Numbered from the stretch's first letter, positions 17,590 through 26,566 are shown. The stretch is DNA of 64,000 nt from Sulfurovum sp. UBA12169 (GCA_002742845.1 DLUH01000001.1:641651-705650); one strand, 5' to 3'. Numbers and translations: made by a program. Notes: generated by a model not told the origin, from the sequence alone.

Positions 17590-18276
17590 TTATGCAATAC
17601 CGAATCTCTCTTTATACGTCAATGCTAAATTTGCCTTATCTTTATAATCTATGATGTCGCCTATCACTAGAGTGATTTTGCGTTTTTGTGAATTATCATA
17701 CAGTGCCTCTTTGAGAATTTCTCTTGCATTGTCTTTGATATATACAGGCAAAATAGGCAATTTATTTTTTAAAGCGATCAACCTAGATCCCTCTTTAAAT
17801 GCAGTGACAGACTTATCGGTAGTATTCCGAGTGCCTTCAGGAAAAATAAAAACAGAATCTCCTTTTTGTACTTCCGCTTTTACGTCCGCAAAAAATCCGC
17901 TCATCTGACTCTTTTCTCTGTCAATCAGTATCGATCCTGCATTGCGCACAAAAAGCCCGAAGAAAGGAGAGCTATATAGTTCTTTTTTTGCAATCCAAAG
18001 CCCAAAAAGTTTAGTATATTCTAATGCTACTTCGATAATGAGCGGATCGATAACCGTTCTATGATTGCTCAAAAGCAAATACTGTCCCTCGAAAGGAAGT
18101 TTGTCTTTATTTTCTATATTTATTTCAATATTAAGAGCAGCAAGTTGCGCTTTGGAATAAGCCAATCTTAGTTTTTTCTTTTCTTGCACATCCTGTATCC
18201 TTTTGAGCATAAACCCATACTTGTTTGTCAAATAAAGCGAATAGAGCAATTGTTGAATCTTTTTTAAAAATCGCAA
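17590..18276 (-). CDS. plsC: 1-acyl-sn-glycerol-3-phosphate acyltransferase
   Basis: PlsC adds the second acyl chain to lysophosphatidic acid, making phosphatidic acid at the inner membrane. The 228-residue protein has the catalytic HX4D motif NHRTVID (around residue 72), the second block with AGSILIDRE, and the substrate-binding FPEGTRN (around 143-149), followed by the ILPVYI segment. The N-terminus carries an amphipathic, basic region rather than a clear transmembrane helix. The exact acyltransferase specificity is inferred; lyso-lipid acyltransferases share these motifs. It is divergent from radA. Confidence 0.88.
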   Translation of the reverse strand: MRFLKKIQQLLYSLYLTNKYGFMLKRIQDVQEKKKLRLAYSKAQLAALNIEINIENKDKLPFEGQYLLLSNHRTVIDPLIIEVALEYTKLFGLWIAKKELYSSPFFGLFVRNAGSILIDREKSQMSGFFADVKAEVQKGDSVFIFPEGTRNTTDKSVTAFKEGSRLIALKNKLPILPVYIKDNAREILKEALYDNSQKRKITLVIGDIIDYKDKANLALTYKERFGIA

Positions 18277-18391
18277 TCTTTATCCTTAAAAAAATAGTGG
18301 CGAAATTATAACCAAATAGACCCAAAAGAGCTTCCACGTTTAAAAAAATTACAATTTGACATATTTTAAAATTTCTTTTTCTTTACTTGAC

Positions 18392-18397
18392 TATAAT
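18392..18397 (+). promoter_or_regulatory. -10 box for radA
   Basis: A perfect TATAAT, 29 bases before the radA ATG, after CTTGAC. A TTGACA further upstream (18356-18361) is too far away to act as its -35 box. Confidence 0.5.
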
Positions 18398-18425
18398 ATT
18401 TTTATTAAACACTTAAGGCAACAGT

Positions 18426-19778
18426 ATGGCAAAGAAAAAAACGCTCTTCGAGTGTCAAGCGTGCGGTTTTCAATCTCCCAGATGGATGGGAAAATGCACC
18501 TCCTGCGATCAGTGGGACACCATGATGGAGCTCAGTACTGACCAGATCAAATTTTTAGAAGAGGTATCCAAAAACAATACAGGCCTAAATCCTGCCGGCA
18601 AAGCCAGACCTATTACGCAGATAGAAGAAGACAATATCGTGCGATTCTCATCAGGAAGCAAAGAGCTTGATTTGGTATTGGGGGGAGGTATTGTTCCTGG
18701 ATCGCTAACCTTGATTGGAGGAAGCCCTGGCATAGGGAAATCCACATTGCTTCTCAAAATAGCCGGCAATCTTGCAAAAGAAGATAAAAAAGTACTTTAT
18801 GTCTCGGGAGAGGAGTCTTCAGGACAAATTAAACTGCGCGCTAACCGATTAGAAGCCAATCATGAAAATCTTTTTTTGCTCCCGGAAATCAGCCTTGCTG
18901 CAGTACTTTCAGAAATATCCGTTGAAAAGTATGCGTTTATCGTGATTGACTCTATACAAACACTCTATAGCGATGATACTCCTTCCGCTCCGGGATCTGT
19001 TACGCAGGTTCGTACGATCACCTTTGAATTGATGCGTATTGCCAAAAGTTTGCATATCCCCATTTTTATCATAGGCCATATCACTAAAGACGGATCCATT
19101 GCCGGGCCTAGAGTGCTTGAGCATATGGTCGATACCGTGCTTTATTTTGAGGGGGACAGCAACTCGGAACTTAGACTGCTTAGAGGATTTAAAAATCGCT
19201 TTGGTTCAACCAATGAAGTAGGTATTTTCGAGATGAACAAAGAGGGTCTTAGTGATGCTAAAAGTATGGGAGGAATGTTTTTCAATAAAAAGAAACTACA
19301 ATCAGGATCAGCCCTTACGGTCATTATGGAAGGAAGCCGCCCCATCATCATAGAAGTGCAGGCGCTTGTCAGCGAAGCCTATGGTCATCCCAAACGAAGT
19401 TCTACAGGCTTTGACAACAACCGACTCACGATGCTTTTAGCCCTTTTGGAAAAAAAACTTGATCTGCCCCTGGGAACTTATGATGTTTTTATCAATATAA
19501 GCGGCGGCATTAAAGTCAATGAGCCCTCTGCAGATCTGGCTATCATTGCAGCTATTTTGAGCAGCTACCGAAACAGAGAATTAAGCCCGGAAACACTTTT
19601 TTTAGGCGAGGTAAGCCTTACAGGTGAAATACGGGAAGTGTCCGGACTTACACAAAGACTCAAAGAGATACAAACGCAAGGTTTTAAAAAAGCAGTTATT
19701 CCAAACAAGCCCTTGGAAGAAACGCCTATCAAATGTTTTATAGCAGATGAAGTATCCAAAATAGTAGACTGGATGTAA
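18426..19778 (+). CDS. radA: DNA repair protein RadA
   Basis: RadA is a DnaB-like ATPase that extends recombination intermediates by branch migration. All family parts are visible in 450 residues: the N-terminal four-cysteine zinc finger (CQACGF and CTSCDQWD), Walker A GGSPGIGKST, the RadA-specific KNRFG motif in GFKNRFGSTNEVG, and the C-terminal Lon-protease-like domain. No catalytic Lon serine is expected. AAGG precedes the ATG. acpS follows after 24 bp with what may be its own promoter. Confidence 0.96.
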   Translation: MAKKKTLFECQACGFQSPRWMGKCTSCDQWDTMMELSTDQIKFLEEVSKNNTGLNPAGKARPITQIEEDNIVRFSSGSKELDLVLGGGIVPGSLTLIGGSPGIGKSTLLLKIAGNLAKEDKKVLYVSGEESSGQIKLRANRLEANHENLFLLPEISLAAVLSEISVEKYAFIVIDSIQTLYSDDTPSAPGSVTQVRTITFELMRIAKSLHIPIFIIGHITKDGSIAGPRVLEHMVDTVLYFEGDSNSELRLLRGFKNRFGSTNEVGIFEMNKEGLSDAKSMGGMFFNKKKLQSGSALTVIMEGSRPIIIEVQALVSEAYGHPKRSSTGFDNNRLTMLLALLEKKLDLPLGTYDVFINISGGIKVNEPSADLAIIAAILSSYRNRELSPETLFLGEVSLTGEIREVSGLTQRLKEIQTQGFKKAVIPNKPLEETPIKCFIADEVSKIVDWM

Positions 19779-19790
19779 TCTTCTTTTTGC

Positions 19791-19796
19791 TACACT
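19791..19796 (+). promoter_or_regulatory. Candidate -10 box for a leaderless acpS transcript
   Basis: TGCTACACT is followed by six bases and then the acpS ATG at 19803, with no purine-rich ribosome site between. The geometry is the same as at DUF455. Confidence 0.3.
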
Positions 19797-19802
19797 TCTT
19801 TC

Positions 19803-20156
19803 ATGAAAATAGGTACAGATATTATTTGCATTGATCGTGTAGAGAAAAATATAGCCAAATACGGCACTAAATTTAAAGAAAGATTTCTTTCCCCTCAAGA
19901 GATGGCTATGGCACAAAAAGCTGAAACTGTCGCAGGCTTATGGGCTGCAAAAGAAGCAATTTCCAAAGCATTGGGATGCGGTATAGGAGGGCGGCTCTCT
20001 TTTCATGATATTGTCATTGTAAAAAATCAACAAGGCGCACCTGCTTTTACTTTGTCACAAGAAGCTCAAAATATACATCGCATCAAAGAGAGTTCTCTTT
20101 CGATTAGCCATGATGGAGGATTTGCCATTGCAGTGGTTGTTGTTACGCAGCACTAA
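19803..20156 (+). CDS. acpS: Holo-[acyl-carrier-protein] synthase
   Basis: AcpS transfers 4'-phosphopantetheine from coenzyme A to apo-ACP, activating fatty acid synthesis. The 117-residue length and both signature motifs are present: IGTDIICIDRVE at the N-terminus (metal-binding Asp) and LWAAKEAISKALG with the catalytic Glu/Lys. A C-terminal SLSISHDGGFAIAVVV strand completes the fold. There is no evident ribosome-binding site. The stop is six bases from the thiS stop on the other strand. Confidence 0.95.
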   Translation: MKIGTDIICIDRVEKNIAKYGTKFKERFLSPQEMAMAQKAETVAGLWAAKEAISKALGCGIGGRLSFHDIVIVKNQQGAPAFTLSQEAQNIHRIKESSLSISHDGGFAIAVVVVTQH

Positions 20157-20162
20157 CAATTC

Positions 20163-20363
20163 TCATCCTCCGCCTACAAAATGCAATAATTCAATTCTGT
20201 CATCTTGTTGAAGTACATGAATGTTCCATTCTTCTTTTTTTACAATCTCCATATTGACAGCCGCAGCCATTACTTTTACTTTAATTCCCAATATGTCTAT
20301 CAAGTCTGAAATTGTAATATTTTGCTTAACATTTTTCTTTTCACCGTTAACATTAATTTGCAT
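20163..20363 (-). CDS. thiS: Sulfur carrier protein ThiS
   Basis: A 66-residue ubiquitin-like beta-grasp protein. It starts MQINVNGEKK, has a VAAAVN-like central strand (MAAAVNMEIVKKEEW) and ends in the diglycine tail FVGGG. ThiS is adenylated by ThiF and carries the thiocarboxylate used to build the thiazole of thiamine. The sequence pattern favours ThiS over MoaD. No thiF, thiG or thiH lies nearby, so its partners are encoded elsewhere. AAGGAGAG precedes the ATG. Confidence 0.88.
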   Translation of the reverse strand: MQINVNGEKKNVKQNITISDLIDILGIKVKVMAAAVNMEIVKKEEWNIHVLQQDDRIELLHFVGGG

Positions 20364-20459
20364 AAACTCTCCTTCTTGCTGATTTTATTTTATCTAACAA
20401 TATTGTAATTTCTCTTAGATTGCACTACAATATCGTATAAATTTAAAAAAGGATTCAAA

Positions 20460-20885
20460 ATGAACTATCTAATTATTTTTATCTCTATGTTACTTTTTTT
20501 CACAGGATGTACCACTCAAAATACTCGTGTAGCACCCAAAATAAACCAAGCAGCGAATATTTCCGACAACGAAAAAAATACAACAAAAGAGACCATAAGT
20601 AAAAAAATACCGCAAAAACCAAAAAAAATAATCGCATTGAAAAAAGTGGAAGACAACAATTTCAGCCCTGAATATATGTATCCTGAAGATAATGCCAAAG
20701 AAATGAAGGTTGCTGCAGATGCGCAGGAAACATCAACACCCCCTGAAGCACCGGGTCCAATCATCACAAAAGAAGAGTGCATCAGTATGATTGGTCAAGA
20801 AAAGTTTGATAAATACACCGCTCTCCTAGGCAGTGAAGAGGCTTCAATAAAGCGTTGCCAGATGATTAAAAAAGTACAACAATAG
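20460..20885 (+). CDS. Hypothetical lipoprotein
   Basis: A 141-residue protein with a lipoprotein signal: a hydrophobic stretch of about 15 residues and the lipobox FTGC with the acylated cysteine near residue 17. The mature part has a Lys/Asn/Thr-rich linker, a Glu/Pro-rich middle (around 95-105) and a C-terminal segment EECISMIGQEKFDKYTALLGSEEASIKRC with two cysteines that may form a disulfide. I know no family for it. Expression is supported by AAGGATTC before the ATG. Its stop codon directly abuts the midA stop on the other strand (TAG then CTA), leaving no intergenic space. Confidence 0.65.
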   Translation: MNYLIIFISMLLFFTGCTTQNTRVAPKINQAANISDNEKNTTKETISKKIPQKPKKIIALKKVEDNNFSPEYMYPEDNAKEMKVAADAQETSTPPEAPGPIITKEECISMIGQEKFDKYTALLGSEEASIKRCQMIKKVQQ

Positions 20886-21872
20886 CTATTTTCTAAAATG
20901 TATCATCTTAAATCTATCCCCCATCATGGTGGGAGATACTAGTGTTTTAGTCTTATCTGCTTCTCTTGTATAGAGGGATTGAGTTGCTGTTTTTGCAAAC
21001 CGTTCCAGTATTTCAATCAAACCAAAACGCACCAGTGCTCTTGCCTGTGTTTCATAAGCCTCTTCTTTAAAACCCGCTGCCTCAAAAGCTTCAACGACAT
21101 GTTTAAAATTCACATCATAGGTAATATCATCTTTTTTATAGCTTTCTGCAAGCCTCAAAGCTTCATCAAACAGAGGAAAGGTTTCATGCTTTCTGTAGAT
21201 ACGTATAGAAAAATCATTTCGCACATATTTTTCTCCATAATCAAAAGAGATAAAATCACAATGCGTTATGTTTTTCGACATTGCTTTCGCAAAATCTTCA
21301 TAACCCACCGAGATTTCACCTTGCCTCAGATAATGAGACCTAGACCATTTCAAAATTTCACCCGGGGCTTCTTCCCAGACCACTTGATGATTTTCTACAA
21401 AAGCTATTTTTTCATCCTTGAGCAATTCACAAGGAAAAGCATCAAAAATCTCATTGGCAACCACAAATGCATAGGATGCCTTAACCTCATCCATGTCACT
21501 GAAGTGTGTCACGGCAACATCATTGCCAAAACGCTCTTTAATATAGGCGCGCTGCGCTTCTTGCACATGGGGCTGCCTCTCAACGATACCAAACCGAAGG
21601 GTATGCATTAAGGCCGGATCACACGTATAAAGCCACTGTATCATATCGCAAAGCAAATAACCCCGATGTGCTCCGATCTCTATAAGCCAGCCGCTTCTGT
21701 CTGCTTTGCCCTCTTTTAAAAGCTTCAAAAAATAGTTTGCAATACTTGCACCAAAAAAGCGGCTAGTGCTTACTGCGGTATAAAAATCCCCTGATTTTCC
21801 TATGGCTTTAAAATTTTTATAATACCCCTCTTCGCCATAAAGCCACTCATTCATGTAGCTACTAAAGCGCAT
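20886..21872 (-). CDS. MidA/NDUFAF7-type SAM-dependent protein methyltransferase
   Basis: A 328-residue member of the PF02636 family. It has the N-terminal YMNEWLYGEEGYY segment, a GDFYTAVSTSRFFG loop, the SAM-binding IEIGAHRGYLL and the conserved ANEIFDAFPCELL motif. The mitochondrial homologue NDUFAF7 methylates an arginine of a complex I subunit, which makes a respiratory-complex target possible here, but bacterial substrates are unproven. The start overlaps the preceding TolC gene by 11 bp. The stop directly abuts that of the small lipoprotein on the other strand. Confidence 0.82.
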   Translation of the reverse strand: MRFSSYMNEWLYGEEGYYKNFKAIGKSGDFYTAVSTSRFFGASIANYFLKLLKEGKADRSGWLIEIGAHRGYLLCDMIQWLYTCDPALMHTLRFGIVERQPHVQEAQRAYIKERFGNDVAVTHFSDMDEVKASYAFVVANEIFDAFPCELLKDEKIAFVENHQVVWEEAPGEILKWSRSHYLRQGEISVGYEDFAKAMSKNITHCDFISFDYGEKYVRNDFSIRIYRKHETFPLFDEALRLAESYKKDDITYDVNFKHVVEAFEAAGFKEEAYETQARALVRFGLIEILERFAKTATQSLYTREADKTKTLVSPTMMGDRFKMIHFRK

Positions 21873-23145
21873 TTGCCACCTTTATATAAAGCTTCAAAAG
21901 TTCTATCTGCTTATCCACTTCATAAATTTTTTGGTCAAGTTTTTTGATTTGTAGAGAATTTTGCATCATTGCTGTATCGTAGGAAGTTTTTTCGCCTGCT
22001 TTTTCCAGATTTCGGGTCAATTGATAAAGATTTTGATAGAGTTTTTCATCTTTTTTGGCCAATTGGATCTTCTTGTCTATGATGTGTAAATTTTGATTAA
22101 CCAGATTATACTCTTCATCGATCATATTTTGCCGATCGATCACCTCGGTAGCCGCTTTCATCCGTGCAACCTTTGCGGCCTCTACCTCGCTTAACGAATT
22201 GATATCAATTGGCATAGAAATCGTAAATCCATAGCTGTAATATCTCTCTTTGATTGCTGAAACAGCATAAAGAGGATTAACGTCGCCATCCGTATATCTT
22301 CCCTGAACAGAAATGGCAGGAAGATACTTGGCCCATGTCATTTTTGCATTGTATGCCTTCTCTTTTTCTCGCAGTCTTTCCCTTGCCAGCTCCAGGTTTG
22401 ATCCCTTGAAGTCTGACGCGGAGATAAGCTTTAGTCTGGGCAGCGGCAGCTGCTTTGGATCTTTATCACTGAGCAGTGCAAATTCCTGCCTAGATTGCAT
22501 TAAAGAAATTTCTGTTTCTAAAAGCGAGGTCTCATCGACATTTTTTTGCAAAAGAGCTTGATCCAAATAGCTGCTGTCCAAAAGCCCTGCTTCATAATTT
22601 TCACGTTTCTGTTTGATATCAATCGCATCATTCTTGATGAGATATGTCAATTTCTTTTGCTGAAGTTCAAGTTTTTTCATTGCATAAAGCTGCGTCACGG
22701 CACTGCCGATCATTTGACGTTTTTGGAGCATAATATCAGCGGCATTGGCATCGTGCAGTGCTTCAGAATACTTTATGGAATAATAGATTCCTCCTGATTT
22801 GAAGATCGGCTGATCGATACCGATACTAAAACTTCCTGTCTGTACTGTTTTATCGCTATATTGTTCTGAATAGGTTTTGCTATACTGAAGCGCAACAGGA
22901 TTGATCCAGCTTTTGCTTAATATATCATACTCAAGATCATTGCTTTGAAACTGATAATCAAATAAGGCTGTTTTATTTTTTGAAAGAATATCGCCCAATT
23001 CATCCGCATGAAGACATCCTGCCGAAAACATACCCAAAAAAGATACTCCTGCACTTAAAAGCACGGCTTTTGAGAATAGATGCTTTCGCGATTCTTTCCG
23101 AAAGGACAAATCAACACCAGTGCGGTATATAAAATTTTGTCTCAT
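21862..23145 (-). CDS. TolC-family outer membrane protein
   Basis: An outer-membrane efflux/secretion channel subunit of about 427 residues. The long alpha-helical hairpins and repeated sequence halves are seen in stretches such as KRENYEAGLLDSSYLDQALL and the C-terminal LEKAGEKTSYDTAMMQ. The N-terminal export signal is the hydrophobic run AVLLSAGVSFLGMFSAG ending at Cys, followed by LHADE, so it could be a lipoprotein. The start is uncertain: I took the ATG at 23145, but an earlier ATG (23208) lies inside argD, and neither has a good ribosome site. No pump or adaptor lies next to it, unlike the second TolC at 50 kb. Confidence 0.8.
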   Translation of the reverse strand: MRQNFIYRTGVDLSFRKESRKHLFSKAVLLSAGVSFLGMFSAGCLHADELGDILSKNKTALFDYQFQSNDLEYDILSKSWINPVALQYSKTYSEQYSDKTVQTGSFSIGIDQPIFKSGGIYYSIKYSEALHDANAADIMLQKRQMIGSAVTQLYAMKKLELQQKKLTYLIKNDAIDIKQKRENYEAGLLDSSYLDQALLQKNVDETSLLETEISLMQSRQEFALLSDKDPKQLPLPRLKLISASDFKGSNLELARERLREKEKAYNAKMTWAKYLPAISVQGRYTDGDVNPLYAVSAIKERYYSYGFTISMPIDINSLSEVEAAKVARMKAATEVIDRQNMIDEEYNLVNQNLHIIDKKIQLAKKDEKLYQNLYQLTRNLEKAGEKTSYDTAMMQNSLQIKKLDQKIYEVDKQIELLKLYIKVANAL

Positions 23146-23152
23146 ACTAGTT

Positions 23153-24340
23153 TTAAACAATAGAACTGACAGCTTTTTCAAAACGCTTAAACCCCTCATC
23201 GATTTCATCCTTTGTGATCGTAAGACTTGGCAATAATCGCACCGTATTTCGTCCTGCCTTCAATACAATGAGACCCTCCTTCATACTATGCTTGATAGTC
23301 TTTATTTGAATTTCTGAGCTTTTGGCACGAAGTCCGCGCATTAAACCCAAACCCACTTCTTTTTCAAAGAGATGTGAATATTTTTGAACCATATTCTGTA
23401 ATTTTTTTTCAAAATAAAGAAGTGCTTCAGCAATATCGCCTCGCTCGTACATCTCCTCAAGTATCTCAAGCACAGTCAATCCCGCTGCCGTACTCAGATA
23501 ATTGCCGCCGAAAGTACTGCCATGATCTCCTGAAGTTAAAACATCCTTAAGCTTGGTCATCACTGCCCCGATAGGCACACCTCCGGCAAGTCCTTTTGCC
23601 AGAGTAATGATGTCGGGTTCTATTTCATAAAGATTGGAAGCCAAAAATTCTCCTGTACGGAAAACGCCCGTTTGAACCTCATCCACAATAAGCAAAATAC
23701 CTTCTTTTTTCAAATAAGCGGCAAGCTTTTGTATCTCTTCTTTGTCAAACGGCTGAACACCTCCTTCTCCTTGCACCAGCTCTATAAGTACGGCTACTGT
23801 TTCATCATCAATGGCAGCATAAACATCAGCAATAGAATTTTCATAAGAAAAACCGTGAGGATAGGGTGAAAAATAAGAAGAATGGAAATGCTCCTGACCT
23901 GTGGCTTTGACTGTAGTAATCGTTCTCCCATGAAAAGAACCTTCAAGCGTAATCACTTTGTAACGTTTTTTATCAAATTTTATTTCACCGTATTTACGTG
24001 CAATCTTTATGGCCCCCTCATTAGCCTCGGCCCCTGAATTTGCAAAAAATACACTCATATCATATCCGCTTAATTTGACTATTTTTTCTGCAAGTTTTGC
24101 CTGGGGCTCTATAACTTGCAAATTGGAAATATGAATTATCTTTTTGGCTTGTTCACAAATAGCATTAGCCAATCTTTCATTGCCGTGTCCTACAGAGTTT
24201 ACCGCTATGCCCGAAGCAAAATCGATATAATCCTTTCCTTGATCATCATACAGTACCGAACCCACTCCTTTGACAAAGTTGGTATAATCACGCGCATAAG
24301 TTTGCAATACATATTTTTTATCTAATTCTTCTAAATTCAT
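23153..24340 (-). CDS. argD: Acetylornithine aminotransferase
   Basis: This PLP-dependent class III transaminase forms N-acetylornithine in arginine synthesis and may also serve in lysine synthesis. The 395 residues have the FANSGAEANEGAIKIAR segment, the substrate SFHGRT loop, the LIVDEVQTG motif with the PLP-contacting Asp, and the Schiff-base lysine in TLAKGLAGGVPIGAV. The start is coupled to the molybdoenzyme gene upstream: that gene ends in AAAGGATATAA, which also gives argD its ribosome site, and one base separates its stop from the argD ATG. Confidence 0.94.
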   Translation of the reverse strand: MNLEELDKKYVLQTYARDYTNFVKGVGSVLYDDQGKDYIDFASGIAVNSVGHGNERLANAICEQAKKIIHISNLQVIEPQAKLAEKIVKLSGYDMSVFFANSGAEANEGAIKIARKYGEIKFDKKRYKVITLEGSFHGRTITTVKATGQEHFHSSYFSPYPHGFSYENSIADVYAAIDDETVAVLIELVQGEGGVQPFDKEEIQKLAAYLKKEGILLIVDEVQTGVFRTGEFLASNLYEIEPDIITLAKGLAGGVPIGAVMTKLKDVLTSGDHGSTFGGNYLSTAAGLTVLEILEEMYERGDIAEALLYFEKKLQNMVQKYSHLFEKEVGLGLMRGLRAKSSEIQIKTIKHSMKEGLIVLKAGRNTVRLLPSLTITKDEIDEGFKRFEKAVSSIV

Positions 24341-24341
24341 T

Positions 24342-26135
24342 TTATATCCTTTTGATTTGTACTTTTACTTCCTGATAACATGCGCTCTCACCCTCTTCAC
24401 TCACGATTGACGGTGTAAGCTTATTGATACCCTTTGTATTGTTGGTTATCAATACGCAATCGCTACGCACATCTTCATTTAACTTTACAATAAACTCATA
24501 CGAACCATACTCTGAAGAGATATGTACCGTTTCCCCCTCCTCATATCCTAAGGCAGGATGAAGTTGTACCTTATTGTCTCTTAGAAATTGTGTATTGAGT
24601 GACTTGCCCGCCTTGGAGCTTATGAGCCAAAAGATTTGGTCTTTTTGTTTCTCCTGATGTCCTTTTCGATGCTTTTTAAAATGTTTCGTATTGATAAAAT
24701 CATCATTGTAGTCATCTATAAACTCAAATTCCTCTCTTCCGCTCTCCCCAAATCCATCCGTATAAGGCAATATCTCATATCCAGGAGAAAGAAAATTCCC
24801 CCATTGGTCCCGCCTGCACTGGTCAAGCCAAAACCGAAGATAATACTCTTCGCTTTGTAGTCCGTCAAAACCAAAGGCATCAAAAAGTTTTTTGGTCAAA
24901 TCGTATTCACTGATTCCAAAAGAAGCATCGCTAATCTTTTGCATAGGCTCCACATAATGATGCCCGTAACTAAGCCTTATGTCCTCTTTTTCAAAAAAGT
25001 TTTTTGCCGGCAAAACAATCTTTGCTCTTTTGGATGTCTCGTTTTCGTAAAGTCCAAAATAAATAAGATTTTCAACATTCTCCAGCTCCTCTTCAACACG
25101 CAGGCTGTCAGGCATTGATTCTGCAGGATTTCCTCCCTGCACCAACACAGTTTCAAACCGAGAAAACGGTGTGGTCACTTTAGACACGCGAGAACAGTTC
25201 ACATCAAATGGATTTTCAAATCCCCATTTCGAATTGCCAAGATAACTTACTCCGCACCCCTCTTTTCCAAAAAGTCCGAGCGTTGCGGCAAGTGAATCAA
25301 TCGCATGAAGCACATAGGAACCGGTTGTATATTTTTGTACCCCCACGCCCACTAAAAAAACCACTTTTTGGTTTCTTAAGTACTCCAGCATATGCCCCAT
25401 ATCTCCCAAATCCATACCGATATATTCTAAAATCGCTTTAATGCGGTGTTCCCGCGTATAATCATAAAAATCTTCATATGAAGAAGCAAATTCATTCATC
25501 CAGCTTTTATCTTCGCTGTTTTCCATAAAAATAAACCTTGCAAGCAAAATGGCTACATAGTAATCTGTTCTGGGCTTGATCTGCAAATGAAAATCTGCTT
25601 TTTTTGCAATGGGAGTCTTTACAGGATCAATCACAACAATCTTTTTACCTTCCAAAAAAGGTATAAGATGTGCATTGGTTACTGTCAGGTTGCGGCCCCA
25701 CACAACAACCGTATCGGCTTTTTGTATCTGCTCAAGAGGCAACATTTTATTTACCCCTCTTCCTGCCAAGATACCTGCATCCCCTGCACCATCACACAAA
25801 CTGCCTTTTGTTAAGCTTCCCTCTATTTTTTCCATAAAAAGATTGGTCACTTCCTGCATTACTCCCACATTGCCCGACCCCCTCCAGAGTAATGCTTTTT
25901 TATTCTTGAAAGCCCTTGCAGCTGCCTGCAGTGCCTCCTCCATACTTACCTCTACTCCATTGATGCGGGGTTTTTCTATGCGAGGTGCGTCAAGAATCAT
26001 TTTATTGAGCTTAACACATAAGGCTCCATTGCCTGCAGGATGTTTTTGATCTCCCTCTATTTTTAAAGGAATATCATTTTTTACCAAGATGCGGCACGCA
26101 TCATAACAGTCAAGGCCACAAGCAGTCTGCATCAT
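24342..26135 (-). CDS. Cytoplasmic molybdopterin oxidoreductase
   Basis: A 597-residue member of the DMSO-reductase family. The N-terminus has the iron-sulfur motif C-x3-C-x3-C (Cys6, Cys10, Cys14) with a fourth cysteine at 40, like the CPLDCPDxC group. GSLCDGAGDAG near residue 120 places a cysteine where the molybdenum ligand is expected. A molybdopterin-dinucleotide-binding domain fills the C-terminus. There is no twin-arginine signal, so it is cytoplasmic. The substrate cannot be read from sequence (formate, thiosulfate, nitrate and others are possible). No electron-transfer or membrane subunit is nearby. GGAGATAAA precedes the ATG, and argD is translationally coupled downstream. Confidence 0.82.
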   Translation of the reverse strand: MMQTACGLDCYDACRILVKNDIPLKIEGDQKHPAGNGALCVKLNKMILDAPRIEKPRINGVEVSMEEALQAAARAFKNKKALLWRGSGNVGVMQEVTNLFMEKIEGSLTKGSLCDGAGDAGILAGRGVNKMLPLEQIQKADTVVVWGRNLTVTNAHLIPFLEGKKIVVIDPVKTPIAKKADFHLQIKPRTDYYVAILLARFIFMENSEDKSWMNEFASSYEDFYDYTREHRIKAILEYIGMDLGDMGHMLEYLRNQKVVFLVGVGVQKYTTGSYVLHAIDSLAATLGLFGKEGCGVSYLGNSKWGFENPFDVNCSRVSKVTTPFSRFETVLVQGGNPAESMPDSLRVEEELENVENLIYFGLYENETSKRAKIVLPAKNFFEKEDIRLSYGHHYVEPMQKISDASFGISEYDLTKKLFDAFGFDGLQSEEYYLRFWLDQCRRDQWGNFLSPGYEILPYTDGFGESGREEFEFIDDYNDDFINTKHFKKHRKGHQEKQKDQIFWLISSKAGKSLNTQFLRDNKVQLHPALGYEEGETVHISSEYGSYEFIVKLNEDVRSDCVLITNNTKGINKLTPSIVSEEGESACYQEVKVQIKRI

Positions 26136-26342
26136 TTTATCTCCACATTCATCAACGTTATAACAACTTTTTGTTTACATTCTCTACTATCCATGCACAA
26201 TCTCTCCCAAAAAGCACAACTATTTTTTTGGCTGCAAAATTGTAGAGATATTTTTTGAGCTAATAGATTTTTTTACACTATTTTGTCCAAAATGGCATCT
26301 TGCCCAATATTAATATTTTTTACTGAGCATATCTTTTTTAAG

Positions 26343-26348
26343 AGATTA
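26343..26348 (-). promoter_or_regulatory. Candidate -10 box for the molybdoenzyme-argD transcript
   Basis: TTTTGCTATAAT on the minus strand, a perfect extended -10, but about 205 bases before the start codon. The long leader is unusual for this window. Confidence 0.4.
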
Positions 26349-26424
26349 TAGCAAAATAGCATTAAGCAAAAAGGGGAAATAGAAAAATTCTAACTGCAAG
26401 ACAAATAATATTAGAATTTATACA

Positions 26425-26439
26425 AGGTGCAACGATAAG
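26425..26439. repeat. 15-bp copy of the rnpB 3'-end sequence
   Basis: AGGTGCAACGATAAG here is identical to 27892-27906, which spans the 3' end of the RNase P RNA gene. The two copies are in the same orientation and enclose about 1.45 kb. See the findings for the attachment-site idea. Confidence 0.6.
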
Positions 26440-26481
26440 TTATGCCCTATTCCCGTATATACGATATCTATTCATGTGTTG

Positions 26482-26506
26482 GTGACACTTTTTGTGTCAC
26501 TTTTTT
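26482..26506 (+). terminator. Rho-independent terminator, plus strand, no gene upstream
   Basis: GTGACAC-TTTTT-GTGTCAC, a perfect seven-pair stem, followed by TTTTTT. It reads as a terminator for plus-strand transcription, yet no plus-strand gene lies upstream for many kilobases. It might end a small RNA, or be left over from a deleted gene. Confidence 0.55.
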
Positions 26507-26566
26507 ACTAAAAGTTTCTCTGTTTTTTGTTTAGTTCAGATTTCATAGAATTGCAATTTACACTAA

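Larger units (their letters stand above)
26136..26566. other. 431-bp AT-rich intergenic region
   Basis: No gene seen. It holds the probable promoter of the molybdoenzyme gene (-10 at 26343-26348, giving a leader of about 200 bases), a 15-bp copy of the rnpB 3' end (26425-26439), and a plus-oriented hairpin with T run (26482-26506). ATTTTG-TC-CAAAAT (26280-26293) is a short palindrome inside the leader. The leader does not match a riboswitch I know. Confidence 0.6.
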
